A stretch of 64,000 nt of DNA, taken from Maribacter sp. BPC-D8 (GTDB lineage Bacteria; Bacteroidota; Bacteroidia; Flavobacteriales; Flavobacteriaceae). The notes beneath the pieces were generated by a model that was given only the letters and a program-made list of their open reading frames with translations, did not search any database and was not told the DNA's origin. The stretch lies in contig NZ_CP128187.1 in the NCBI RefSeq assembly GCF_035207705.1, forward strand, positions 124,001 to 188,000, written 5' to 3'. Shown in pieces: positions 44,830-55,044 of this stretch; within the stretch, counting starts at the first letter, position 1, and each line of letters opens with the position of its first letter. A program made the translations under genes and the position numbers.

Positions 44830-45723
44830 ATGATGTTTTTAACAGAGTTTATTTCTTATCTAGACTTAGAGAAAAATTATTCTACGCATACTACAAAGGC
44901 GTACGAGAATGATATTCTTGAATTTAGTACTTTCTGCTTGTCTAATTACGATATAAGCGATATTGATATCGTGGAATATAACATTGTTCGATTTTGGATT
45001 GTTGAATTATCAGAAAGAAAAATCAACAATAGATCTATAAATCGAAAAATATCGTCATTAAAAGCTTATTTCAAGTTTCTTCAAAAAATTGAGGTATCTG
45101 AGATTAATCCATTGAGTAAGCATAGGGCTTTAAAGACTGCAAAGAAAGTTGAGATTCCTTTTTCTGAAGTAGAAATGGAAAATGTGCTTTCACAAATAGA
45201 ATATACACAAGATTTTGAGGGCATAAGAGATGAGTTGTTAATACATGTTCTGTATGTTACGGGTATGCGTAGGGCAGAGGTTATTGCCTTGAAAGTGTCA
45301 GATGTAGATTTTGAAACAATGACTATAAAAATTTTGGGTAAGCGTAATAAAGAGAGAATTATACCTATGCTAGCTGAAACCAAAGAAAAATTTATAAAAT
45401 ATCTATTAGATCATAAAAAACTGAATGAGGTGGTCGACGATAAATTTATGTTCTTAACGAAATCAGGCAATAAATTGTATGAAACTCTTGTTTATAGATT
45501 AATAAAAAAGTACTTTAGAGAGGTGTCCTCAAAGGTAAAGACGAGCCCGCATATTCTTAGGCACACCTTTGCAACACATCTTTTGAATAAGGGTGCAGAT
45601 TTAAATGCTGTTAAAGAGTTGTTGGGTCATTCTAGTTTGGCATCTACTCAGGTGTATACACATAACAGTATAGCAGAGTTGAAAAAGGTTCATGCAAAGG
45701 CTCATCCTAGGGGAAACAAATAA
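44830..45723 (+). CDS. xerC: tyrosine recombinase, XerC-like
   Basis: 297 residues. Catalytic residues are all present: Arg147 in VTGMRRAE, Lys171 in LGKRNKER, His241 and Arg244 in HILRHTFATH, His267 in LLGHSS and Tyr276 in STQVYTH. Residues 1-90 form the SAM-like core-binding domain. Length and the absence of nearby mobile elements point to chromosome dimer resolution at dif rather than an integrase. The position between rpsU and hpf is a conserved chromosomal setting in Flavobacteriaceae as I know them. XerD-type partner assignment cannot be settled here. Confidence 0.88.
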   Translation: MMFLTEFISYLDLEKNYSTHTTKAYENDILEFSTFCLSNYDISDIDIVEYNIVRFWIVELSERKINNRSINRKISSLKAYFKFLQKIEVSEINPLSKHRALKTAKKVEIPFSEVEMENVLSQIEYTQDFEGIRDELLIHVLYVTGMRRAEVIALKVSDVDFETMTIKILGKRNKERIIPMLAETKEKFIKYLLDHKKLNEVVDDKFMFLTKSGNKLYETLVYRLIKKYFREVSSKVKTSPHILRHTFATHLLNKGADLNAVKELLGHSSLASTQVYTHNSIAELKKVHAKAHPRGNK

Positions 45724-45770
45724 TTATTGTATAATCAGGCTAAATTCTTAAAGCCATAAATTTTCTGACT

Positions 45771-46073
45771 ATGAAAGTAAATACGCAATCGGTAAATTTT
45801 AATGCAGACGATAAGTTGATTGATTTCCTTCAAAATAGGCTTGATAAGGTGGAAACCTTTTATTCTAAGGTAATTAGCTCAGATGTTTATATGAAAGTAG
45901 AGAAGACTAGTGCTAAAGAAAATAAAATAGTAGAAATTAAGATTACGATACCTAAGGATAAATTTGTTGTAAAAAAGCAATGTAAATCATTTGAAGAGGC
46001 TGTAGACTCTGCATGTAGTGCGCTGGAACGTAGGCTAATAAAACAAAAAGAGAAAATAAGATTACAAGCTTGA
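45771..46073 (+). CDS. hpf: ribosome hibernation-promoting factor (HPF/RaiA family)
   Basis: 100 residues, the short form without a C-terminal dimerisation domain. MKVNTQSVNFNADDKLIDFLQNRLDKVETF is the family start and KQCKSFEEAVDSACSALERRLIKQKEK the conserved end helix. It binds the 30S decoding centre in resting cells. The short form needs a partner such as RMF in E. coli, or acts like YfiA; which is true here is unknown. Confidence 0.9.
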   Translation: MKVNTQSVNFNADDKLIDFLQNRLDKVETFYSKVISSDVYMKVEKTSAKENKIVEIKITIPKDKFVVKKQCKSFEEAVDSACSALERRLIKQKEKIRLQA

Positions 46074-46094
46074 TGAAAATTTTTCAAAATTTGT

Positions 46095-46125
46095 TTTGAA
46101 TAAACAAAAAACTAGTATACATTTG
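46095..46125 (+). promoter_or_regulatory. promoter for the tRNA-tuf cluster
   Basis: TTTG at 46095-46098 and TACATTTG at 46118-46125 (TAnnTTTG) with an ideal 19-base spacer, about 50 bases before the first tRNA. Confidence 0.75.
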
Positions 46126-46129
46126 CAGT

Positions 46130-46153
46130 CCGTTAGAAATAGCGGGCTTTTTT
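46130..46153 (+). terminator. hairpin plus T run at the start of the tRNA transcript
   Basis: CCGTTAGAAATAGCGG folds into a 6-bp stem (one G-U pair) capped by a GAAA tetraloop, followed by GCTTTTTT. It starts where the tRNA promoter should initiate, 57 bases after hpf. It may terminate hpf read-through or act as an early pause site for the tRNA transcript. Confidence 0.5.
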
Positions 46154-46177
46154 ATGACGATAAAAGTTATAAAACAA

Positions 46178-46251
46178 GCCGATGTAGCTCAGCTGGCTAG
46201 AGCAGCTGATTTGTAATCAGCAGGTCGTGGGTTCGAGTCCCTCCATCGGCT
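46178..46251 (+). tRNA. tRNA-Thr (anticodon TGT)
   Basis: 74 bases. Acceptor GCCGATG pairs fully with CATCGGC; D arm GCTC/GAGC; anticodon loop TTTGTAA; T loop GTTCGAGTC. CCA is not encoded (discriminator T). Confidence 0.97.
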
Positions 46252-46278
46252 CTTAAGTTCTTTAAAATATTAGTTTGA

Positions 46279-46360
<82 letters not shown>

Positions 46361-46407
46361 CAAAACTATTTTCTAAAGAATTTTATTGAAATATTGTAAT
46401 ATTATAA

Positions 46408-46480
46408 GCGGGAGTAGCTCAGTTGGTAGAGCGTCAGCCTTCCAAGCTGAATGTCGCCGGTTCGAACCCGGTCTCCCGCT
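46408..46480 (+). tRNA. tRNA-Gly (anticodon TCC)
   Basis: 73 bases. Acceptor GCGGGAG pairs with CTCCCGC; anticodon loop CTTCCAA; T arm CCGGTTCGAACCCGG. CCA is not encoded. Confidence 0.97.
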
Positions 46481-46498
46481 CTATAAATTTGACAGTAA

Positions 46499-46526
46499 TG
46501 TTATCCCTGCGAAGGCAGGAATCTAT
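46499..46526. repeat. short palindromic interspersed repeat
   Basis: TTATCCCTGCGAAGGCAGGA contains the dyad CCTGC-GAAG-GCAGG (46506-46519) and matches the widespread short repeat that reads VIPAKAGI when translated. It lies in the 71-base gap between tRNA-Gly and the second tRNA-Thr. It is probably one copy of a dispersed REP/MITE-like family. Confidence 0.6.
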
Positions 46527-46551
46527 CTTTTGGGTGGGTTCGACACTTTAC

Positions 46552-46623
46552 GCCGGTGTAGCTCAGGGGTAGAGCGTTTCCTTGGTAAGGAAGAGGTCAC
46601 GAGTTCAATTCTCGTCATTGGCT
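46552..46623 (+). tRNA. tRNA-Thr (anticodon GGT)
   Basis: 72 bases. Acceptor GCCGGTG pairs with CATTGGC using two G-U pairs; anticodon loop TTGGTAA; T loop AGTTCAATTCT. CCA is not encoded. It is the last tRNA before tuf. Confidence 0.95.
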
Positions 46624-46634
46624 CAATTATGGTA

Positions 46635-46642
46635 TAAATTTG
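46635..46642 (+). promoter_or_regulatory. -7 promoter element for tuf
   Basis: TAAATTTG matches TAnnTTTG 36 bases before the tuf ATG and just after the second tRNA-Thr. The nearest TTG is only 14 bases upstream, inside the tRNA, so tuf may have its own promoter but the -33 part is weak. Confidence 0.5.
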
Positions 46643-46678
46643 TACACTAATATAAACTAAGAATAAAATACATTAAAC

Positions 46679-47866
46679 ATGGCAAAGGAAACTTTCGATC
46701 GTTCCAAACCGCACTTAAATATAGGTACTATTGGACACGTGGATCACGGTAAAACTACATTGACTGCTGCTATTACTACTGTTTTGGCAAATGCAGGCCT
46801 TTCTGAATTGAGAAGTTTCGATTCTATCGATAACGCTCCTGAGGAAAAAGAAAGAGGTATTACAATTAACACATCACACGTAGAGTACTCTACAGCTAAT
46901 CGTCACTACGCACACGTTGACTGTCCTGGTCACGCGGATTATGTGAAGAACATGGTTACTGGTGCTGCTCAAATGGATGGTGCTATATTAGTTGTTGCTG
47001 CTACAGATGGTCCTATGCCACAAACTCGTGAGCATATCTTATTAGGTCGTCAGGTAGGTATTCCAAGAATGGTTGTATTCATGAATAAAGTGGATATGGT
47101 TGATGATGAGGAATTAATCGAGCTTGTTGAGATGGAAGTAAGAGAATTACTTTCTTTTTATGAGTATGATGGTGATAATGGACCTGTAATCGCTGGTTCT
47201 GCATTAGGTGCATTGAACGGTGAGCAAAAATGGGTTGATACGGTAATGGAATTGATGGATGCTGTTGATAGCTGGATCGAATTACCTAAGAGAGATGTTG
47301 AAAAAGATTTCTTAATGCCTGTTGAAGATGTATTTACAATTACTGGTCGTGGTACTGTTGCAACTGGTCGTATTGAAACTGGTGTAGCAAATACAGGTGA
47401 TCCAGTTGAGATTATCGGTATGGGAGCTGAGAAATTGACTTCTACTGTTACTGGTGTTGAAATGTTCCGTAAGATTTTAGATAGAGGTGAGGCTGGTGAT
47501 AACGTAGGTATCTTGTTAAGAGGTGTTGAAAAGTCACAAATTAGCCGTGGAATGGTAATCTGTAAGCCAGGTTCTGTTAAGCCACATGCTAAGTTTGAAG
47601 CTGAGGTTTATGTATTGAAAAAAGAAGAAGGTGGTCGTCATACACCATTTCATAATAATTATCGTCCACAGTTCTATGTAAGAACTACAGATGTAACTGG
47701 TAACATTTCTCTTCCTTCAGGAGTTGAAATGGTAATGCCAGGTGATAACCTTACTATTACAGTGGATCTTATTCAGCCTATTGCTTTGAGTATTGGTTTA
47801 CGTTTCGCTATCCGTGAAGGTGGTAGAACAGTAGGTGCTGGTCAGGTAACTAAGATTATAGATTAA
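46679..47866 (+). CDS. tuf: translation elongation factor Tu
   Basis: 395 residues, full length. The GTPase domain has [10 protein letters not shown] (P loop), [12 protein letters not shown] (G3), NKVDMVD (G4) and SALGAL (G5), followed by domains 2 and 3 ending [10 protein letters not shown]. It carries aminoacyl-tRNA to the ribosome. Residues around the elfamycin site look ordinary. It is embedded between tRNA genes, with tRNA-Trp and secE-nusG downstream. Confidence 0.99.
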   Translation: MAKETFDRSKPHLNIGTIGHVDHGKTTLTAAITTVLANAGLSELRSFDSIDNAPEEKERGITINTSHVEYSTANRHYAHVDCPGHADYVKNMVTGAAQMDGAILVVAATDGPMPQTREHILLGRQVGIPRMVVFMNKVDMVDDEELIELVEMEVRELLSFYEYDGDNGPVIAGSALGALNGEQKWVDTVMELMDAVDSWIELPKRDVEKDFLMPVEDVFTITGRGTVATGRIETGVANTGDPVEIIGMGAEKLTSTVTGVEMFRKILDRGEAGDNVGILLRGVEKSQISRGMVICKPGSVKPHAKFEAEVYVLKKEEGGRHTPFHNNYRPQFYVRTTDVTGNISLPSGVEMVMPGDNLTITVDLIQPIALSIGLRFAIREGGRTVGAGQVTKIID

Positions 47867-47892
47867 TTTTAATCTAAAAGAGTATTGTGTTT

Positions 47893-47922
47893 AAGGGTGT
47901 CTTGCTCAAGCGGGACACCTTT
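47893..47922 (+). terminator. hairpin after tuf (weak terminator or processing site)
   Basis: GGTGTC (47896-47901) pairs with GACACC (47914-47919), extended outward by three A/G-T pairs. There is no strong T run, so it may be a processing or partial termination site ahead of tRNA-Trp. Confidence 0.45.
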
Positions 47923-47965
47923 ACATGCAAATAATAGAATAGGTGATTTAATTATCACTATTCAT

Positions 47966-48041
47966 ACGGGTGTAGCTCAGTTGGTAGAGCACTGGTCTCC
48001 AAAACCAGGTGTCGGGAGTTCGAGTCTCTCCTCCCGTGCCA
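47966..48041 (+). tRNA. tRNA-Trp (anticodon CCA)
   Basis: 76 bases including an encoded CCA end, unlike the four other tRNAs here. Anticodon loop CTCCAAA; discriminator G. The acceptor stem ACGGGTG/CTCCCGT contains a T6-T67 mismatch. It lies between tuf and secE, so it is processed from the same transcript. Confidence 0.95.
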
Positions 48042-48096
48042 CAATAGAATTTGGAATATAGGTATCCTATTTGTTGAAATTGTAAAAAGAATTTAA

Positions 48097-48285
48097 ATGT
48101 TCACATATATAAAAGAATCCGTTGAAGAGTTAAGGAATAATGTTACTCTTCCGTCACGTGCAGAATCATCTAACTTGATGGTTATTGTAGCTGTGTTTTC
48201 TATCCTTTTTGCTTTGGCAACTTGGGGAGTAGATACGGTCTTTAGTAAAGTGATTAAATCTTATTTCAACTTCGTTTTAAACTAG
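48097..48285 (+). CDS. secE: preprotein translocase subunit SecE
   Basis: 62 residues, the short single-span form. FTYIKESVEELRNNVTLPSRAESSNLMVIVAVFSILFALATWGVD shows the amphipathic helix followed by the membrane helix. It stabilises SecY in the inner-membrane translocon. The usual neighbour nusG follows. Confidence 0.93.
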   Translation: MFTYIKESVEELRNNVTLPSRAESSNLMVIVAVFSILFALATWGVDTVFSKVIKSYFNFVLN

Positions 48286-48293
48286 ATAGGACT

Positions 48294-48845
48294 ATGTCAG
48301 AAGTATTGGATAAAAAATGGTACGTTGTAAGAGCTGTCAGTGGTCAAGAGAATAAGATCAAAGGATACATTGAAAGTGAAGTAGAGCGTCATGGTTTCTC
48401 TGACTATTTAGAAGATGTTCTTGTTCCTACTGAAAAGGTTATTCAGATTAGAAATGGCAAGAAGATAAATAAAGAAAGAGTTTATTTTCCTGGTTATATC
48501 ATGATCAAAGCTAATTTAGGTGGAGAAATGGTGCATATTATTAGATCTATAACTAATGTTATTGGTTTTTTAGGGGAAACAAAAGGAGGGGATCCTGTTC
48601 CTTTAAGAAAGAATGAAGTAAATAGAATGCTTGGTAAGGTAGATGAACTAGCTGTTAATACAGATAGTGTTGCTATCCCATTTGTATTTGGTGAAACGGT
48701 AAAAGTAATTGATGGTCCTTTTAATGGCTTCAATGGTACTGTTGAGAAGATAAATGAAGAAAAACGTAAGCTTGAGGTTATGGTGAAAATTTTCGGAAGA
48801 AAAACACCTTTAGAGCTTAGTTACATGCAAGTAGAAAAAGTATAA
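48294..48845 (+). CDS. nusG: transcription termination/antitermination protein NusG
   Basis: 183 residues. NGN domain (WYVVRAVSGQENKIKGYIESEV ... FPGYIMIKANLGGE ... FLGETKGGDPVPL) followed by the KOW domain (FGETVKVIDGPFNGFNGTVEKINEEKRKLEVMVKIFGR). It binds RNA polymerase and links it to Rho and the ribosome. It lies 8 bases after secE. Confidence 0.97.
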   Translation: MSEVLDKKWYVVRAVSGQENKIKGYIESEVERHGFSDYLEDVLVPTEKVIQIRNGKKINKERVYFPGYIMIKANLGGEMVHIIRSITNVIGFLGETKGGDPVPLRKNEVNRMLGKVDELAVNTDSVAIPFVFGETVKVIDGPFNGFNGTVEKINEEKRKLEVMVKIFGRKTPLELSYMQVEKV

Positions 48846-48923
48846 GTATTAGAGTAAGTGTTACATACATATAATTAAAGTAGTGTTGCTTCCGTAAACA
48901 CACTTTTAATTTAATTTTAAACA

Positions 48924-49361
48924 ATGGCAAAAGAAATAGGTAAAGTAGTTAAACTACAAGTTAAGGGAGGTGCAGCGAATCCATCGCCACCGGTTGGACC
49001 TGCCTTAGGAGCTGCTGGTGTTAACATTATGGAATTCTGTAAGCAGTTTAATGCTCGTACACAGGATAAACCAGGTAAGATATTACCAGTTGTTATCACC
49101 GTTTACAAGGACAAGTCTTTCGACTTTGTTGTAAAAACTCCACCGGCGGCAATTCAGCTATTGGAAGCGGCTAAGATTAAAAAAGGATCTGGCGAACCTA
49201 ACAGAGTAAAATTAGGTAGTGTTACCTGGGACCAAATCAAGGCAATCGCCGAAGATAAAATGGTTGACCTTAACGCATTTACAGTAGAATCTGCTATGAG
49301 TATGATAGCTGGTACTGCACGTTCTATGGGTATGAAGGTAGCAGGAAAGAAACCTTTTTAA
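48924..49361 (+). CDS. rplK: 50S ribosomal protein uL11
   Basis: 145 residues. N-terminal [40 protein letters not shown] and the C-terminal [16 protein letters not shown] are the uL11 signatures. It forms the base of the GTPase-associated region of the ribosome and is needed for the RelA response. Confidence 0.98.
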   Translation: MAKEIGKVVKLQVKGGAANPSPPVGPALGAAGVNIMEFCKQFNARTQDKPGKILPVVITVYKDKSFDFVVKTPPAAIQLLEAAKIKKGSGEPNRVKLGSVTWDQIKAIAEDKMVDLNAFTVESAMSMIAGTARSMGMKVAGKKPF

Positions 49362-49379
49362 AATCTTAAAAGTAATTAA

Positions 49380-50069
49380 ATGGCAAAGTTAACTAAGAAG
49401 CAAAAAGAAGCGCATTCTAAAATAGAGAAAGATAAATTATACTCTGTTACTGAAGCTTCAGCTTTAATTAAAGAGATAACCAATACAAAATTTGACGCAT
49501 CTGTAGATTTAGCGATTCGTTTGGGTGTAGATCCAAGAAAAGCTAATCAAATGGTTCGTGGTGTGGTAACATTACCTCACGGAACTGGTAAAGATGTTAA
49601 GGTTTTGGCTTTGGTAACACCAGACAAAGAAGCAGAGGCTCAAGAAGCAGGTGCTGATTATGTTGGGTTAGATGAGTATTTGGAAAAAATAAAAAACGGT
49701 TGGACAGATGTTGATGTTATCATCACTATGCCAAGTGTAATGGGTAAATTAGGTCCTTTAGGTCGAGTATTAGGACCAAGAGGTTTAATGCCGAATCCAA
49801 AAACAGGAACTGTAACTATGGATGTAGCAAAAGCTGTATCTGAAGTAAAGGCAGGTAAAATAGATTTTAAAGTTGATAAAACTGGTATTGTACACGCTGC
49901 GATAGGTAAGGCTTCTTTTTCTGCTGATAAAATAGCAGATAATGCTAATGAGTTGTTAGATACTTTGAATAAGATGAAGCCAACTGCGTCTAAAGGTGTT
50001 TACATGAAATCAATTTTCATGTCTAGCACAATGAGTCCTAGTTTGCAATTAGATCCAAAGTCAGTTTAA
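49380..50069 (+). CDS. rplA: 50S ribosomal protein uL1
   Basis: 229 residues, full length. [15 protein letters not shown] is the family signature. uL1 often represses its own operon by binding mRNA; no clear uL1 site could be picked out before rplK. Confidence 0.98.
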   Translation: MAKLTKKQKEAHSKIEKDKLYSVTEASALIKEITNTKFDASVDLAIRLGVDPRKANQMVRGVVTLPHGTGKDVKVLALVTPDKEAEAQEAGADYVGLDEYLEKIKNGWTDVDVIITMPSVMGKLGPLGRVLGPRGLMPNPKTGTVTMDVAKAVSEVKAGKIDFKVDKTGIVHAAIGKASFSADKIADNANELLDTLNKMKPTASKGVYMKSIFMSSTMSPSLQLDPKSV

Positions 50070-50094
50070 TAGCTGGTAGTTAAAAATTAAAAGT

Positions 50095-50610
50095 ATGACA
50101 AGAGAAGAAAAAGCAACGGTTATAAAAGATTTGACTACGCAGTTGGCAGATAGCACCACAATATATGTGGCTGATATTTCAGGTTTAGACGCAGGTACAA
50201 CTTCTGATTTAAGAAGAGCTTGTTTCAAAGCTAATATTAGACTAGCTGTAGTTAAGAATACATTGCTTGCAAAAGCGATGGAAGCTTCTGAGAAAGAATT
50301 TGGTGAATTACCAGAGACATTAAAAGGGAATACTTCTCTTATGTTTTCTGATGTAGCCAATGCTCCTGCAAAATTGATAAAGAATTTTAGAAAAAAATCT
50401 AAGAAACCTTTATTAAAAGGAGCTTTTGTTGAAGAAGCAATTTACATAGGTGATGAAAACTTGGATGCTTTAGTTAGCATTAAGTCTAAAGAAGAGATGA
50501 TTGGCGAAATTATTGGATTGTTACAATCTCCAGCCAAGAATGTTATTTCTGGTCTTAAATCTGGTGGTGGAAAAATCGCTGGTATCCTTAAAACATTATC
50601 TGAAAGATAA
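50095..50610 (+). CDS. rplJ: 50S ribosomal protein uL10
   Basis: 171 residues. MTREEKATVIKDLTTQLADSTTIYVADISGLDAGTTSDLRR is the RNA-binding N-terminal part; the C-terminal helix (residues about 140-171) carries the bL12 dimers. The 25-base gap to rplA is too short for the long uL10 leader found in enteric bacteria, so autoregulation must differ. Confidence 0.96.
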   Translation: MTREEKATVIKDLTTQLADSTTIYVADISGLDAGTTSDLRRACFKANIRLAVVKNTLLAKAMEASEKEFGELPETLKGNTSLMFSDVANAPAKLIKNFRKKSKKPLLKGAFVEEAIYIGDENLDALVSIKSKEEMIGEIIGLLQSPAKNVISGLKSGGGKIAGILKTLSER

Positions 50611-50661
50611 GAACGCACAATAAACTAAGTATATTTTAAAAATTTTATTAAACGATAGAAA

Positions 50662-51039
50662 ATGGCAGATTTAAAAGATTTCGCAGAACAATTAGTTAAC
50701 TTAACAGTTAAAGAAGTAAACGAGTTAGCTGATATATTAAAAGATGAATACGGTATTGAGCCTGCAGCAGCAGCTGTAGCAGTAGCTGCCGGTGGTGGTG
50801 CTGACGCTGGTGAAGCAGCAGAAGAAAAAACTGAATTTGATGTAATTTTGAAAGCAGCAGGTGCTTCTAAATTAGCAGTTGTTAAATTGGTTAAAGAATT
50901 AACTGGTTTAGGTTTGAAAGATGCGAAAGATATCGTTGATAGCGCACCAAAAGCTGTTAAAGAAGCTGTTACTAAAGATGAAGCTGAAGGTATCAAAAAA
51001 TCATTGGAAGAAGCTGGAGCAGAAGTTGAGCTTAAATAA
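50662..51039 (+). CDS. rplL: 50S ribosomal protein bL12
   Basis: 125 residues. An N-terminal dimerisation helix, an Ala/Gly hinge ([21 protein letters not shown]) and the C-terminal domain [39 protein letters not shown] that recruits translation factors. Confidence 0.98.
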   Translation: MADLKDFAEQLVNLTVKEVNELADILKDEYGIEPAAAAVAVAAGGGADAGEAAEEKTEFDVILKAAGASKLAVVKLVKELTGLGLKDAKDIVDSAPKAVKEAVTKDEAEGIKKSLEEAGAEVELK

Positions 51040-51061
51040 TAGCAACAACCATATTACTTTT

Positions 51062-51100
51062 GGTTTAGGTCTTTGCGCTTTTTGCGTTTAGACCTAAGCC
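51062..51100 (+). promoter_or_regulatory. hairpin in the rplL-rpoB gap
   Basis: GGTTTAGGTCT (51062-51072) pairs with AGACCTAAGCC (51090-51100), 11 bp with one G-U pair; an inner CGC/GCG closes the loop. With no strong T run it could be an RNase III site or a partial terminator that lowers rpoBC expression relative to ribosomal proteins, as known for the same gap in E. coli. Confidence 0.55.
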
Positions 51101-51171
51101 ATTTTATAGAATTAGGTATATTAAGAGGTATACTACTCATTTAGTACTCACGATCAAAACACTGTCCGTAG

Positions 51172-54100
51172 ATGTTCACAAATAATACTGAAAGAATAAG
51201 CTTCGCTTCCGCAAGAAACACACCGGATTACCCGGATTTCTTAGATATTCAGATTAAATCTTTCCAAGACTTTTTTCAACTAGAGACTAAATCAGATGAA
51301 AGAGGTAATGAAGGTCTTTATAACACCTTCATGGAAAACTTTCCAATCACTGATACTAGAAATCAGTTTGTATTGGAATTTTTAGATTATTTCATAGATC
51401 CACCAAGATATTCTATTCAAGAATGTATCGAACGTGGTCTTACTTACAGCGTTCCTTTAAAAGCACGTTTAAAATTGTATTGTACGGATCCTGAGCATGA
51501 GGATTTCGAAACAATTGTACAAGATGTGTATTTAGGTACGATTCCTTATATGACTCCAAGTGGTACTTTCGTTATCAATGGAGCAGAAAGGGTTGTTGTT
51601 TCTCAGTTACACCGTTCTCCTGGTGTATTCTTTGGACAGTCTTTCCATGCAAATGGAACAAAATTATATTCTGCAAGAGTAATACCTTTCAAAGGTTCTT
51701 GGATAGAATTTGCTACCGATATTAATGGCGTTATGTATGCTTATATCGATAGAAAGAAAAAATTACCGGTTACTACATTGTTTAGAGCTATTGGCTTCGA
51801 ACGTGATAAAGATATATTAGAGATTTTCGACCTATCGGAAGAAGTAAAGGTTTCTAATGCCGGACTTAAAAAAGTACTTGGTCGTAAATTAGCGGCTAGA
51901 GTTTTGAATACATGGCATGAAGATTTCGTTGATGAGGATACTGGTGAGGTAGTATCTATTGAGCGTAATGAAATTGTTCTAGATCGTGATACTATTTTAG
52001 AAAAAGAACATATTGCAGAGATTATTGATGCAGATGTAAAGACTGTTCTTTTACATAAAGAAAATAATGCGCAATCTGATTACGCAATTATACATAATAC
52101 ATTACAAAAAGATCCAACGAACTCTGAAAAAGAAGCCGTTGAGCATATTTATCGTCAATTAAGAAATGCTGAGCCGCCAGATGAGGAGACAGCACGTGGT
52201 ATTATTGATAAATTATTCTTTTCTGATCAACGTTACAACTTAGGTGAAGTTGGTCGTTATAGAATGAATAAGAAATTACAGTTGGATATTGGTATGGACA
52301 AGCAAGTCTTGACCAAAATAGATATCATTACTATAATAAAATATTTAATTGAGTTAATTAACTCAAAAGCAGAGATTGATGATATTGATCACTTATCTAA
52401 CCGTCGTGTTAGAACAGTAGGTGAACAATTATCTTCTCAGTTTGGTGTTGGTCTTGCGCGTATGGCAAGAACAATTCGTGAGCGTATGAACGTTCGTGAT
52501 AACGAAGTATTTACACCTATAGATTTGATTAATGCGAAGACATTGTCTTCTGTTATTAATTCTTTCTTTGGTACGAATCAGTTATCTCAGTTTATGGATC
52601 AAACGAATCCACTAGCAGAGATTACGCACAAGAGAAGACTATCGGCATTAGGTCCAGGTGGTTTATCTAGAGAGCGTGCTGGTTTCGAAGTACGTGATGT
52701 TCACTATACACACTACGGTCGTTTATGTCCTATTGAAACTCCTGAAGGTCCGAACATTGGTTTGATATCTTCATTATCTGTGTTTGCGAAAGTAAACCCA
52801 ATGGGCTTCTTAGAGACACCTTATAGAAAAGTTACAGATTCTGTTGTTGATTATAAGAACTTTACTTATTTAAGTGCAGAGGAAGAAGAAGGAATGAAGA
52901 TTGCGCAAGCAAACATTCCTATGAAAGAAGATGGTACTATTGATGCTGAAAAGGTTATTGCTAGAGAAGAAGGTGATTTCCCTGTTGTAGATCCATCAGA
53001 AATTCAATATACAGATGTTGCTCCTAATCAAATTGCATCTATTTCTGCATCTTTAATTCCTTTCTTGGAACATGATGATGCGAACAGGGCTTTGATGGGA
53101 TCTAACATGATGCGTCAGGCAGTTCCTTTATTGAAACCACAATCACCGATTGTTGGTACAGGTTTAGAGCGCCAAGTTGCTTCAGATTCTAGAGTATTGA
53201 TTAATGCAGAAGGTGATGGGGTTATAGAGTATGTAGATGCTCAGAAAGTTACTATCAAATATGATAGAACTGATAACGAAAGATTAATCAGCTTTGAAGA
53301 TGATAGCAAAACGTATTTCTTAGTTAAGTTTAGAAAAACTAACCAAGGTACTAACATTAACCTAAAACCTATTGTACAAAAAGGAGATAGAGTTAAGAAA
53401 GGACAAGTTCTTTGTGAAGGTTATGCAACTGAAAAAGGAGAGTTGGCACTAGGTAGAAACTTAGTAGTAGCGTTCATGCCTTGGAAAGGATATAACTTTG
53501 AGGATGCAATTGTAATTTCTGAAAAAGTTGTTCGTGAAGATATATTTACTTCTATTCATGTTGATGAATATTCTTTAGATGTTAGAGATACTAAATTAGG
53601 AGCTGAAGAGCTTACACATGATATACCAAACGTTTCTGAAGAGGCTACAAAAGACCTTGATGAAAATGGTATGATTAGAATTGGTGCAGAGGTTAAGCCT
53701 GGTGATATTCTAATTGGTAAGATTACTCCAAAAGGTGAATCTGATCCAACTCCTGAAGAAAAATTATTACGTGCTATTTTTGGTGACAAAGCTGGTGATG
53801 TAAAAGATGCTTCTTTAAAAGCTTCTCCTTCTTTAAGAGGTGTTGTTATTGATAAGAAATTATTCTCTAGATCTGTAAAAGATAAGAGAAAACGTTCGGA
53901 AGATAAAGAAGAGCTTTCTAAATTAGAATTAGAATATGAAGTAAAATTCCAAGAATTGAAAGATGTTCTTGTTGAGAAATTATTTACTATAGTTAATGGT
54001 AAAACTTCTCAAGGTGTTCTTAATGATTTAGGTGAAGAGGTATTACCTAAGGGTAAGAAGTATACAATGAAGATGTTAAATTCTGTTGATGATTTCGCTC

Positions 54101-54981
54101 ACTTAGTTGGTGGAAGCTGGACTACAGATAACGAGACTAATTCATTAGTAGCAGATTTACTTCATAACTATAAGATTAAACTTAACGATTTACAAGGTAA
54201 CTTGAGAAGAGATAAGTTTACAATATCTGTTGGTGATGAATTACCAGCTGGTATTATGAAGTTGGCTAAAGTTTATATTGCTAAGAAGCGTAAGCTGAAA
54301 GTTGGTGATAAGATGGCAGGTAGACACGGTAACAAAGGTATTGTATCAAGAATAGTACGTCATGAAGATATGCCATTCTTAGAAGATGGAACTCCTGTTG
54401 ATATCGTTCTTAATCCATTGGGTGTACCTTCTCGTATGAACATTGGTCAAATTTACGAAACCGTATTAGGTTGGGCAGGTCTTAAGCTTGGTAGAAAGTA
54501 TGCAACACCTATTTTTGATGGTGCTACATTAGATCAAATTAATGCTTATACTGACGAAGCGGGTATTCCAAGATTTGGACATACATACTTATATGATGGT
54601 GGTACGGGACAACGTTTTGATCAACCAGCAACAGTAGGTGTAATCTATATGTTGAAACTTGGACACATGGTAGATGATAAGATGCATGCACGTTCTATAG
54701 GACCATATTCATTAATTACACAACAACCATTGGGTGGTAAAGCTCAATTTGGTGGTCAGCGTTTTGGAGAGATGGAAGTATGGGCACTTGAAGCATATGG
54801 TGCATCGGCAACTTTACGTGAGATTTTAACGGTTAAATCTGATGATGTTATCGGAAGAGCTAAAACCTATGAATCTATCGTTAAAGGTGAAACTATGCCT
54901 GAGCCTGGTTTACCAGAATCTTTCAACGTTTTAATGCACGAACTTAAGGGATTAGGTTTGGATATTAGACTTGAGGAATAG
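51172..54981 (+). CDS. rpoB: DNA-directed RNA polymerase subunit beta
   Basis: 1269 residues. The rifampicin region reads [64 protein letters not shown], with the residues where resistance mutations usually occur (Gln, Asp, His, Ser, Leu equivalents) in sensitive form. The C-terminal MGRHGNKG-type block ([17 protein letters not shown]) and [13 protein letters not shown] are present. Its start is 132 bases after rplL. Confidence 0.99.
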   Translation: MFTNNTERISFASARNTPDYPDFLDIQIKSFQDFFQLETKSDERGNEGLYNTFMENFPITDTRNQFVLEFLDYFIDPPRYSIQECIERGLTYSVPLKARLKLYCTDPEHEDFETIVQDVYLGTIPYMTPSGTFVINGAERVVVSQLHRSPGVFFGQSFHANGTKLYSARVIPFKGSWIEFATDINGVMYAYIDRKKKLPVTTLFRAIGFERDKDILEIFDLSEEVKVSNAGLKKVLGRKLAARVLNTWHEDFVDEDTGEVVSIERNEIVLDRDTILEKEHIAEIIDADVKTVLLHKENNAQSDYAIIHNTLQKDPTNSEKEAVEHIYRQLRNAEPPDEETARGIIDKLFFSDQRYNLGEVGRYRMNKKLQLDIGMDKQVLTKIDIITIIKYLIELINSKAEIDDIDHLSNRRVRTVGEQLSSQFGVGLARMARTIRERMNVRDNEVFTPIDLINAKTLSSVINSFFGTNQLSQFMDQTNPLAEITHKRRLSALGPGGLSRERAGFEVRDVHYTHYGRLCPIETPEGPNIGLISSLSVFAKVNPMGFLETPYRKVTDSVVDYKNFTYLSAEEEEGMKIAQANIPMKEDGTIDAEKVIAREEGDFPVVDPSEIQYTDVAPNQIASISASLIPFLEHDDANRALMGSNMMRQAVPLLKPQSPIVGTGLERQVASDSRVLINAEGDGVIEYVDAQKVTIKYDRTDNERLISFEDDSKTYFLVKFRKTNQGTNINLKPIVQKGDRVKKGQVLCEGYATEKGELALGRNLVVAFMPWKGYNFEDAIVISEKVVREDIFTSIHVDEYSLDVRDTKLGAEELTHDIPNVSEEATKDLDENGMIRIGAEVKPGDILIGKITPKGESDPTPEEKLLRAIFGDKAGDVKDASLKASPSLRGVVIDKKLFSRSVKDKRKRSEDKEELSKLELEYEVKFQELKDVLVEKLFTIVNGKTSQGVLNDLGEEVLPKGKKYTMKMLNSVDDFAHLVGGSWTTDNETNSLVADLLHNYKIKLNDLQGNLRRDKFTISVGDELPAGIMKLAKVYIAKKRKLKVGDKMAGRHGNKGIVSRIVRHEDMPFLEDGTPVDIVLNPLGVPSRMNIGQIYETVLGWAGLKLGRKYATPIFDGATLDQINAYTDEAGIPRFGHTYLYDGGTGQRFDQPATVGVIYMLKLGHMVDDKMHARSIGPYSLITQQPLGGKAQFGGQRFGEMEVWALEAYGASATLREILTVKSDDVIGRAKTYESIVKGETMPEPGLPESFNVLMHELKGLGLDIRLEE

Positions 54982-55044
54982 TTCAATATTTTATATTGAA
55001 GAACTATTAAGTAAAACAAATTAAAACATTATCAGCACGCTATT

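Noticed and set aside
44830..45723. Integrase of a mobile element
   Set aside because: The protein sits in the conserved rpsU-xerC-hpf setting with no attachment-site duplication or cargo, so housekeeping Xer recombination is the better reading, even with tRNA genes nearby.
46386..46637. 83-residue ORF over the tRNA cluster
   Set aside because: It reads straight through tRNA-Gly and tRNA-Thr and the palindromic repeat, so it is a by-product of RNA genes.
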